Below the pieces are notes generated by a model. The model was given only the letters and a program-made list of their open reading frames with translations, did not search any database and had not been told where the DNA came from. Shown in pieces: positions 1-6,548 of a stretch of 16,048 nucleotides of DNA. Every line of letters starts with the position of its first letter. The stretch's first letter is position 1. A program made the position numbers and the translations under genes. This DNA comes from an uncultured Brachyspira sp. (GTDB lineage Bacteria; Spirochaetota; Brachyspiria; Brachyspirales; Brachyspiraceae), in NCBI GenBank assembly GCA_934725655.1, contig CAKVCJ010000014.1, forward strand, positions 1 to 16,048. Reading direction: 5' to 3'.

Positions 1-54
1 GTGCGGGGGAGTGCATTTTAATGTACAATTAAATTATAAAATTTATAATAAAAA

Positions 55-161
55 TGCAGTTCTTCGCGAAGCGTATACGAAGCATATAAAGTTCTTTTAT
101 ACCAATAAAAGATATAGGGTGCGATGCAAAACCATATAAATAACTAAAATAAAAAAGTTAA
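55..161. repeat. Intergenic repeat copy A (short form)
   Basis: Positions 55-107 match 1530-1582 in the same orientation at 49 of 53 bases. The tails (138-161 and 1658-1682) also match closely. The copy contains the palindrome CTTCGCGAAG (62-71) and a perfect 8-bp hairpin, TCTTTTAT/ATAAAAGA (93-100/105-112) with loop ACCA. It lacks the GC-rich central hairpins of copy B, so it looks like a short or deleted form. It lies 17 bases past the stop codon of the leftward dehydrogenase gene. The match is seen directly; that it belongs to a wider genomic family is inference. Confidence 0.75.
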
Positions 162-177
162 AAATTCTTAATGCATA

Positions 178-1350
178 TCAAACATTACAGCTTCTAAATA
201 TATTAAATACATCTTCTTTATTTAAAGCTCTAAAATGATTAAAAGTTAAGCTGCCATTTTTTGTAGTTCTATTCGTAAGTAAATTAAGCATATCATCATC
301 TTGAATACCTATTGATAACTCTGTAAAATTAGTAGGCATATTAATTTGTTTGAAATATTCTATAGTTTTATTTATTCCTTCAAGAGCATCATCAACATTC
401 CACACATTTTTGGCATATTTTCTAAATCTTTCCCTTGTATGCTCAGAATAATCATAACAATATTTAGCCCAATGCCCCCAAACAGTAGAAAGACTAGCCC
501 CATGTGCCACATCAAATTGCCCGCTAAGTTCATGACCAAATTTATGCGCTATAAAATCAAACTCATTACCCAACCCCGTTAAAGTATTATGCGACAAACT
601 TCCGCACCACATAAGCTCACTCATAGCATCATAATTAGTTTTGTCTTTCATCGCTATAACACCATTTTTTATTACAACCCTTAATAATGCCTCTGCAATA
701 GCATCTGTAGTTTCGTTATAGCAATTATCAGCAAAATATCTATCTAAAGTATGCATCATAATATCCACTATTCCGCAAGCTACTTGATAATAAGGCAAAG
801 TAAAAGTAAAACAAGGATTCATTATAGCAAATTTAGGGCGATTAAACTCTATATTAAAACCTCTCTTTTCTAAAGTTTCATCATTTGTTAATACAGCAGA
901 TGTGCTAGTCTCACTTCCTGCCGCAGAAATAGTAAGTATGCATCCTACAGAAACAGTTTTTTCTAAAGTTTTTTTATGCGTCCAAAAATCCCAAATATCA
1001 ATATCAGGATTAGCTGCCCCTATAGCTATTGCTTTTGCAGTATCTATTACACTTCCTCCGCCTATCCCTAAAATTAAATCAGCATTAAACTCTATGGCCT
1101 TTTTTACACCTGCTCTTGCATGTGAAAGTAAAGGATTTGCTTTTACATCACTAAAAAAAGTATAATCAATATTTTCTTTTTTTAACATATTTTCTATATT
1201 ATCTAATAGCCCATTTTCTTTTATTCTATTAGAACCATAAACTATAAATACTTTTTTAGCATTTAATTTTTTTATTTCTGAAACAGTATTATCTTGAGCA
1301 TTTTTTCCAAATATAACTTTAGTAGGAAGCTGTAAATTAAAACTTTGCAT
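178..1350 (-). CDS. Iron-containing alcohol dehydrogenase (butanol dehydrogenase-like)
   Basis: A 390-residue group III metal-dependent alcohol dehydrogenase. It probably interconverts aldehydes and alcohols with NAD(P)H in the cytoplasm during fermentation. The cofactor-binding GGGSVID lies at residues 97-103. The expected metal ligands are D196 and H200 (in GIVDIMMH), H269, and H283 in the FDVAHG segment. The spacings D-x3-H and H-x13-H are those of the family, and the length is typical of the BdhA/YqhD-like branch. An AAGGGG Shine-Dalgarno sits 7 bases before the ATG at 1350. The gene follows dapH on the same strand after a repeat-filled 387-base gap, so it may receive read-through from dapH. 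I saw no convincing promoter of its own. The substrate cannot be told from sequence. Confidence 0.9.
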   Translation of the reverse strand: MQSFNLQLPTKVIFGKNAQDNTVSEIKKLNAKKVFIVYGSNRIKENGLLDNIENMLKKENIDYTFFSDVKANPLLSHARAGVKKAIEFNADLILGIGGGSVIDTAKAIAIGAANPDIDIWDFWTHKKTLEKTVSVGCILTISAAGSETSTSAVLTNDETLEKRGFNIEFNRPKFAIMNPCFTFTLPYYQVACGIVDIMMHTLDRYFADNCYNETTDAIAEALLRVVIKNGVIAMKDKTNYDAMSELMWCGSLSHNTLTGLGNEFDFIAHKFGHELSGQFDVAHGASLSTVWGHWAKYCYDYSEHTRERFRKYAKNVWNVDDALEGINKTIEYFKQINMPTNFTELSIGIQDDDMLNLLTNRTTKNGSLTFNHFRALNKEDVFNIFRSCNV

Positions 1351-1529
1351 ATTTTAACCCCTTATAAATATATATAGCTAAACAACTATCTTTTGCCATT
1401 GAAGTTTTTTATTCAACTTTTTCCCGCCGCAAAAAGTTTTACCCTACGGGTACGCTTCGCGAAAAGTGCAATTTATATGTTGGAATATGTATTAGTATGA
1501 AATAATACCAACATTTTAAGCATAAATAA
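1351..1529. repeat. Repeat-rich leader upstream of the dehydrogenase
   Basis: This stretch has no gene. It holds a perfect 8-bp hairpin AACTTTTT/AAAAAGTT (1415-1422/1431-1438). A GC-rich arm at 1448-1463 is perfectly complementary over 16 bases to 1538-1553. A 7-bp inverted repeat ATGTTGG/CCAACAT (1477-1483/1508-1514) lies between those two arms. The arm at 1442-1461 is also a near-direct repeat (18 of 20) of 1621-1640 in copy B. On the leftward strand this forms the untranslated leader between dapH and the dehydrogenase. Function is unknown; attenuation or simple repeat accumulation are both possible. Confidence 0.6.
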
Positions 1530-1682
1530 TGCAGTTCTTCGCGAAGCGTACCCGAAGGATATAAGGTTCTTTTATACCAATACCGAGTAGGTGCCTATCG
1601 GCAAAAAAACTGGGGTGCTACCCTACGGGCACGCTTCGCAGGGGGGCAAAGCCCTGCAAATAACCAAAATAAATAAAGTTAA
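1530..1682. repeat. Intergenic repeat copy B (long form with GC-rich hairpins)
   Basis: The left part (1530-1582) and right tail (1658-1682) match copy A. Between them B carries extra GC-rich modules: a bulged hairpin at 1583-1601 (CCGA-G-TAGG/CCTATCGG), a short hairpin near 1614-1626, an arm at 1621-1640, and a 6-bp stem GCAGGG/CCCTGC (1638-1643/1652-1657). The local GC content stands out from the AT-rich flanks. It lies 56 bases past the dapH stop codon, in the same orientation relative to that gene as copy A has to the dehydrogenase. Confidence 0.75.
1603..1626 (-). terminator. Possible intrinsic terminator of dapH within copy B
   Basis: Read on the leftward strand, a small stem GGGT-AGC-ACCC is followed after CAG by a run of seven T. 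This is terminator-like and lies about 110 bases past the dapH stop. The stem is only 4 bp, so stopping power is uncertain. Upstream GC-rich hairpins in the same element could contribute. Confidence 0.35.
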
Positions 1683-1737
1683 ATAAAATAAAAACTTCTA
1701 TAATAAAATATATATTTAAATATATAATAAACTAAAA

Positions 1738-2442
1738 TTATTTTCTCAAATCATCAACCAATTTTGTCTTATCAATAGTTTTGCTGTCTTTCTCTTTAAT
1801 AACTTTGGCAGGGTTACCAGCAACAACCTGATTCTCAGCTACATCCTCTATAACAATAGCCCCCGCACCAACAACGGCATTCTTCCCAATATGAACGCCC
1901 TCTAATACAACAGCATTAGCACCAATAACAACATTATCTTCCACTATAACAGGCTTAGCAGAAGGAGGCTCTATTACCCCAGCCAATACTGCCCCCGCAC
2001 CAATATGACAATTCTTACCAACAATAGCACGTCCGCCTAATACAGCACCCATATCTATCATAGTGCCCTCTCCTACCTCAGCACCAATATTAATAATGGC
2101 TCCCATCATTATAACAGCATTATCCCCTATTTTTACTTTATCTCTTATAATAGCACCTGGCTCAATTCTCGCATTAACATTAAAATAACTTAATGTAGGA
2201 ACTCCAGAGTTTCTTCTGTCATTTTCTAAATAATAATCTTCTATAAACTCTTTATACTCATCTAATATTCTTTTTATTTCATTATAATCGCCAACTATAA
2301 AATTAAAATCCCCATAAGAAAAAATTTTAGCATTAGTTTTTATATTTGATAAAGTTCCTTTTATATATGCTTTAACGGGTGTTTTTTTAACAGAGTTTTT
2401 TATATAAGCAATTATATCTTCAGATTTTTCTAACATATCCAT
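1738..2442 (-). CDS. dapH: Tetrahydrodipicolinate N-acetyltransferase
   Basis: A 234-residue cytoplasmic enzyme of the acetyl branch of lysine/diaminopimelate synthesis. It transfers acetyl from acetyl-CoA to tetrahydrodipicolinate, feeding lysine and peptidoglycan synthesis. Residues about 5-85 form the alpha/beta N-terminal DapH domain. Residues about 91-210 are isoleucine/valine-rich hexapeptide repeats ([35 protein letters not shown]) that build a left-handed beta-helix, closed by GNPAKVI at 209-215. Length matches the Bacillus family (about 235). GGAG lies 6 bases before the ATG, and a strong promoter stands at 2476-2504. No other lysine gene is adjacent. A different hexapeptide acetyltransferase is unlikely given the N-terminal domain. 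Confidence 0.93.
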   Translation of the reverse strand: MDMLEKSEDIIAYIKNSVKKTPVKAYIKGTLSNIKTNAKIFSYGDFNFIVGDYNEIKRILDEYKEFIEDYYLENDRRNSGVPTLSYFNVNARIEPGAIIRDKVKIGDNAVIMMGAIINIGAEVGEGTMIDMGAVLGGRAIVGKNCHIGAGAVLAGVIEPPSAKPVIVEDNVVIGANAVVLEGVHIGKNAVVGAGAIVIEDVAENQVVAGNPAKVIKEKDSKTIDKTKLVDDLRK

Positions 2443-2475
2443 TTTTTACTCCAATATTTAATTTTTTAGATTAAC

Positions 2476-2504
2476 ATAATACACAATTAATAAAAATTTG
2501 TCAA
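2476..2504 (-). promoter_or_regulatory. Sigma-70-type promoter of dapH
   Basis: On the minus strand a perfect TTGACA (2504-2499) is separated by 17 bases from TATTAT (2481-2476). The predicted transcription start falls about 27 bases before the dapH ATG, leaving room for the GGAG site. Confidence 0.65.
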
Positions 2505-2552
2505 AACTAATTTATAAAATAATATTACAATTTAATATTTATATAATAAATA

Positions 2553-2580
2553 TTTACTTTTATTGTCTTTTTGTTATAAT
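2553..2580 (+). promoter_or_regulatory. Possible promoter of the Rpn-type nuclease gene
   Basis: TTTACT (2553-2558), a 16-base spacer and a perfect TATAAT (2575-2580) lie directly before the gene. The -10 box ends only 6 bases before the ATG at 2587, so transcription would begin at or near that codon. This implies either a leaderless message or real initiation at the internal ATG at 2605. Confidence 0.45.
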
Positions 2581-2586
2581 TTTTTT

Positions 2587-3459
2587 ATGAGAAATATCAA
2601 CAGAATGAATGATTATTTTGTGCGTTATCTTTTAGGCTCTGTAGGTCATGAAGATGTACTGGAAAATATAGTAAATTGTGTACTTAGAGATTCAGGTTTT
2701 CAAGAAGTTCATAATTTAAAAATAATCAATCCTCATAATTTACCAGAAAATATTAATCTTAAAGAATCTGTTCTCGATGTAAAAGCTATTACAAAAGACA
2801 ATAAAAAAATTATTATAGAAATACAATTATCTGGAAATATAGATTTTGTTAAAAGAATATACTATTATATATCTAAAAATATAGTAAGTGAACTTAATGA
2901 AAACGAATCTTATGATATTATTAGCCAAATTATAAGTATTAATTTTGTAAACTTTAATATGGATTTTAATGATGAAGGTAAGGCTCATAGATGTTTTAAA
3001 TTAATAGATGCTCAAAATAATAATATATCATTAGACATTATTCAAATGCATATAATAGAAATACCAAGATTTATAAAAATATTAAATAATTCAAATATAG
3101 ATGATATTAAGAAAAATAAAATATTGTCTTGGATAGAGTTTTTTACAGTTAAGGATTTAGATAAAGTTAAAGAAAAATTAAAGGAGGTAAATGACATTAT
3201 GCCTAAAGTAATTGATAAATATGAGAGATTTATATCAAGCGAAAAAGAGATGGAAGTTTATAATGCAAGAGATGCTTTTTTATATGGTCAAACATTGATG
3301 CTTAAAAGAGAAAGAGAAGAAGGTATAAAAGAAGGTATAGAAAAAGGTATAGAAAAAGAAAAGTATTCATTAGCTAAAAATATGAAAGATAAAAATATGG
3401 ATATAAATCTTATTAGTGAATTAACCCAACTTAGTATAGAAGAAATAAAAAAATTATAG
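2587..3459 (+). CDS. Rpn-family PD-(D/E)XK nuclease (transposase-like)
   Basis: A 290-residue member of the Rpn/PDDEXK_2 family. Members are annotated as recombination-promoting nucleases or 'PD-(D/E)XK nuclease family transposases' and cut DNA. The core after NDYFVRYLLGS carries D64 in LDVKA and E78-x-Q80 in IIIEIQLSG, matching the D...ExQ active-site pattern. The C-terminus is charged and contains a tandem 4-residue repeat (about 246-257), followed by a predicted helical tail. An upstream TTG at 2563 is in frame, but ATG 2587 or ATG 2605 is likelier. No good Shine-Dalgarno was seen, and the -10 box abuts ATG 2587. No terminal inverted repeats or target duplication were noticed, so it is not a recognisable insertion sequence. 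Paralogues elsewhere in the genome are expected from memory of Brachyspira, not shown here. Confidence 0.85.
   Translation: MRNINRMNDYFVRYLLGSVGHEDVLENIVNCVLRDSGFQEVHNLKIINPHNLPENINLKESVLDVKAITKDNKKIIIEIQLSGNIDFVKRIYYYISKNIVSELNENESYDIISQIISINFVNFNMDFNDEGKAHRCFKLIDAQNNNISLDIIQMHIIEIPRFIKILNNSNIDDIKKNKILSWIEFFTVKDLDKVKEKLKEVNDIMPKVIDKYERFISSEKEMEVYNARDAFLYGQTLMLKREREEGIKEGIEKGIEKEKYSLAKNMKDKNMDINLISELTQLSIEEIKKL
3319..3354 (+). repeat. Three tandem 12-base repeats inside the nuclease gene
   Basis: Units GAAGGTATAAAA, GAAGGTATAGAA and AAAGGTATAGAA follow one another exactly, in frame, encoding EGIK-EGIE-KGIE. Unit gain or loss would keep the reading frame and change only the length of the charged C-terminal linker. 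Confidence 0.85.
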
Positions 3460-3567
3460 TTGTATATTGATGTAATTTATAAAATAATATTTTAGTTTTT
3501 ATAATTAAATAAATTATAGTTTCTATATAAGTATTTAAATAATATAGTAATTAAAAAAATAAAAAAA

Positions 3568-5511
3568 TTAATTTACTTTCTCTTTTACAATACCATTTCT
3601 ATATGCATTAAGCAGCTCATCTAAATCAGCTATTCTCTTATTTAATTCAATACCAATATCAGTTTCCCCTACGGTAATTCTGCTTTCAAATCTATCTACT
3701 ATAGTTGTTTTTGGAGATATTCTAAAACCAGATTCTACTACCTCAGCAAAAGGTCTATGCTCTGCTATAATCATCACATTAGAATTTGATATTAAAGTAT
3801 ATCCTCCTATGCCTGTACTTTTATGATATGCCTTAGAAAGTCCGCCGTCTATTACTAAAAGTATGCCTCCGCCTTTAATTGGGCTTTCTCCCTTATGAGT
3901 CTTTACAGGTACATGCCCATTAACTATATGAGATTTATGTATATTCAAATCAAACTCTTTTAATATGCTCTCGCAATACTCTTTTTTTTCTATATGATAA
4001 TAATATGGATTATAACTTTCTGTATGTGTTTCCTTATCTTCTATAAAATATCTTTCAAAGGTTGTCATTTTATTTTTACCAAATAGAGGCGACTTTGGTC
4101 CGCACCATAAATACCAGCAATAATCTAAAGCATTAAGCTGTTCATCGCTTCCAACTTCACAATAAAATGCCTTACGAACTTTATCTTCAACTTGCTTTAA
4201 ATATTTCTTTCCAGATAAATATTGTCCGTCTATATAAACATCATCAAAACTGCCGTCTTCTTTTGTAGGTATGCATCCATGATAAAGAAGATTGCCGTTA
4301 AATATTTTGTATATCCCTCCCTTAGCATAAATATAATTAGTGTGCTGCTGCAATGTCGGACTATTAATAAAAGAAAATGCTAAACTCTGTATCAAAGCAT
4401 TCTCTCCTTCTGTAAGTTCAAATGGTTTTTTAGGGTTTATTGTTGGGAAGTTTTTATCTTTAAGTTTATAAGTTTTTCCGTCAATCTCTATGGTTCCTTT
4501 CTTATAATCAATCTTATCAAGCAATATGCGTTCATCCATATCATAATTTGGATGCCTTTTTATTAGCTGACATTCTAATTTAAACTGTATTATTGATATA
4601 GCCTTATGCATTTTAGAAGCTAAATCTTTATCAACCTCATCATATATATTTTTATCTAAAGTATTAGGCTTAAACACTTCGCAAGGGTCATCTTTATAAA
4701 CCTCATTAGCAAATGATGATAAAGCCCTTAAATTTATACCATAACTATATTCAAGCAAGTCAAAATTATTATACCTCACAGCCAAACGAACTGCATTAGC
4801 AACACAAATTAAACTTCCCTTAGCAGCCCCAAGCCAATGTATATCATGATTTCCCCAGGCCATATCTACTTCATTAAAATTCATTATGCTCTCTATTACC
4901 TTATCTGGATGCGGGCCTCTGTCATAAATGTCTCCAACAATATGAAGCCTATCTATACTGCATTTTCTTATTAAAGCACATAACTCCATAATAAATTTTT
5001 CTGATGCAGATACATCTATTATAGAATCTATTATAGAAAAATAATAATTCTCTTTATTGTCTTCAACTGAAGTTTGTAATAGTTCATCAAGTATATAAGC
5101 AAAGTTCTGCGGCATCTTCTTTCTAATTTTAGACCTTGTATATTTACTAGTAACAAGCTTACATATTCTAATGAGCCTATATATAGTTATTCTGCACCAA
5201 TCATCAAAATCTTCTTTAGCAGCCTTTTTATTAATCATATTCTTTGTATCTACTATAAGTATTTGAAGTTCTATTCGTTCATGCTCTGAAAGAGTATTTT
5301 TAAATAATATTTCTATCTTTTCTCTAATAACCCCAGATGAAGTGCCTATTAAATATTCAAATCCGTCAAATTCGCCATGTATATCGCTTAAAAAATATTC
5401 TGTACCCTTTGGTAATTTACATATCGCTTTTAAATTGATAATTTCAACAGAAGCATCGTCTATAGTGGGGTATTTTTGTGATAATAATTCTAAATAATCT
5501 TTATCTCTCAT
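3568..5511 (-). CDS. fbp: Fructose-1,6-bisphosphatase, class III
   Basis: A 647-residue enzyme that hydrolyses fructose-1,6-bisphosphate to fructose-6-phosphate, the committed gluconeogenic step, in the cytoplasm. It is the Firmicutes-type class III family, close in length to the roughly 670-residue Bacillus enzyme. The metallophosphatase motifs are all present: SDIHGE (D43, H45), GDIYDRG (D194, R198), GNHD (N221, H222, D223), and a C-terminal NGHVPVKTHKGE segment followed by GGGILLVIDGG. GGAG stands 7 bases before the ATG. The gene is monocistronic, convergent with the nuclease gene and divergent from the broken SAVED-like gene. No GC-rich terminator was seen in the 108-base gap to the nuclease. 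The full length with intact motifs suggests a working enzyme. Confidence 0.95.
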   Translation of the reverse strand: MRDKDYLELLSQKYPTIDDASVEIINLKAICKLPKGTEYFLSDIHGEFDGFEYLIGTSSGVIREKIEILFKNTLSEHERIELQILIVDTKNMINKKAAKEDFDDWCRITIYRLIRICKLVTSKYTRSKIRKKMPQNFAYILDELLQTSVEDNKENYYFSIIDSIIDVSASEKFIMELCALIRKCSIDRLHIVGDIYDRGPHPDKVIESIMNFNEVDMAWGNHDIHWLGAAKGSLICVANAVRLAVRYNNFDLLEYSYGINLRALSSFANEVYKDDPCEVFKPNTLDKNIYDEVDKDLASKMHKAISIIQFKLECQLIKRHPNYDMDERILLDKIDYKKGTIEIDGKTYKLKDKNFPTINPKKPFELTEGENALIQSLAFSFINSPTLQQHTNYIYAKGGIYKIFNGNLLYHGCIPTKEDGSFDDVYIDGQYLSGKKYLKQVEDKVRKAFYCEVGSDEQLNALDYCWYLWCGPKSPLFGKNKMTTFERYFIEDKETHTESYNPYYYHIEKKEYCESILKEFDLNIHKSHIVNGHVPVKTHKGESPIKGGGILLVIDGGLSKAYHKSTGIGGYTLISNSNVMIIAEHRPFAEVVESGFRISPKTTIVDRFESRITVGETDIGIELNKRIADLDELLNAYRNGIVKEKVN

Positions 5512-5640
5512 AATAAAACTCCAAAATATTATTTAAAATAAATATGAAAATATTTTTTTATTGTAGAATAACTCCGATATAATATAAGTATATACAAAAA
5601 ATAATATTAATCTATGATTATGAAAAATATAATTATAAAT

Positions 5641-5670
5641 TTGATTAATTTTATTATATTAGTATATAAT
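5641..5670 (+). promoter_or_regulatory. Promoter upstream of the SAVED-like gene
   Basis: TTGATT (5641-5646), an 18-base spacer and a perfect TATAAT (5665-5670) lie just before the AAGAG ribosome-binding site at 5681-5685. The predicted leader is short, about 10-20 bases. Confidence 0.5.
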
Positions 5671-5693
5671 TAATACAAAAAAGAGTAATGTTT

Positions 5694-6520
5694 ATGCCTG
5701 AAACTAAAAATATTAAAATATTTCATTCTATAAGAGGGGTTTCTCAAAATTTTGGGGAAATGCCAAGAATTGACTTAGAAATTGATTTAGATAATGAATA
5801 TAATATATACAAAAATAAAAATGATAATGTTATAAAAAAACTTAAAAATATTATAATATCTAAAAATTAGAAGAATCAAATATTACTAAACAAGATAAAA
5901 TAATACTTTATGCTATAGCACCGAATAGCATATTAGTATCTATAGCTTTCATATTAGAAAAATATAAATATAATTTTGATTTTCTGCCAAAACCTAAAGA
6001 TTCTTTAGTATGGGGATATAGAGATATTGATATTAACGATCCAGAATTAATAAATTTCATAGAAAGTAAATCAACCCAATTAAGAATATCAAATATAAAT
6101 CAGCCAATCGGAATAATATTATCAGGAAGGTCTAATGTAGATAATATAGAAGAAGTTTATAAAGATAATGAAAATCTAATTATAAATAAAGGCTTTGATT
6201 ATTCATATACCAATATTATAACTATAACACATGAAATAAGATTGCAAGAAAACTCTGATAAAAGCTTAGTAAATAAAAAATGCTATGATATATTTGTAAG
6301 CGAGATAAACTCTATTTTTAATGATATAGTATCATATCAAAATATTAAAGAAGTTCATATATTAAGTTCTATACCAGCAAATGGGCTTTTATATTTAGAT
6401 AAAAAAATAGCTAGTTATAAAAATAATCATTTAACATTTTATATTTATAATTACAGCAGCAATAATAACAGATATGAATTGGGTGCTATATTAAACAGCA
6501 ATTTAATAGATGAATATTAA
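5694..6520 (+). pseudogene. Frameshifted SAVED-like domain protein
   Basis: Two open segments in different frames make one coherent protein. The first runs to a TAG at 5868-5870. The second is open from 5864 to a TAA at 6518-6520 in the -1 frame. Adding one A to the run of five at 5862-5866 joins them into about 275 residues without any stop. The joined protein resembles the SAVED domain, which binds cyclic oligonucleotides in CBASS effectors. The N-half has IDLEIDLDN, KIILYAIAPNSILVSIAFIL and a VWGYRD segment; the C-half has EVHILSSIPANGLLYLDKK, FYIYNY and YELGAILN. ATG 5694 has better spacing from AAGAG (8 bases) than ATG 5688 (2 bases). No nuclease, TIR or membrane effector is fused, and no CD-NTase lies nearby. 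It could be a recent pseudogene, a sequencing error, or a slippage-expressed gene. The SAVED call rests on remembered family patterns only. Confidence 0.55.
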
Positions 6521-6548
6521 AAAACAGCTCTATAAAAAATATTATTAC

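Noticed and set aside
902..1165. Rightward open frame opposite the dehydrogenase gene
   Set aside because: It is the antisense shadow of a well-supported enzyme, with no ribosome-binding site; the same holds for antisense frames over fapA, rfaE1 and the methyltransferase.
1430..1660. CRISPR array
   Set aside because: Repeats are few, unevenly spaced, partly inverted and of differing length; there is no regular repeat-spacer pattern.
55..1682. Insertion sequence or composite transposon carrying the dehydrogenase gene
   Set aside because: The direct repeats are short and not intact IS copies, no transposase lies between them, and no target duplication was recognised.
3460..3567. Terminator between the nuclease and fbp genes
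   Set aside because: Only weak AT palindromes such as TAAAATAATATTTTA were found, without a stable stem.
5614..5673. Tiny hydrophobic 19-residue open frame upstream of the SAVED-like gene
   Set aside because: It overlaps the probable promoter, has no ribosome-binding site and is low-complexity AT-rich sequence.
6242..6520. Independent small gene starting at TTG 6242
   Set aside because: The same frame is open back to 5864 with protein-like sequence, and no ribosome-binding site precedes the TTG. It is the second half of the broken gene.
5512..6548. A complete CBASS-type defence operon around the SAVED-like gene
   Set aside because: No CD-NTase, ancillary or effector gene fits in the flanks: fbp lies directly to the left and the oppA-like gene to the right. 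Only the sensor-like gene is present.
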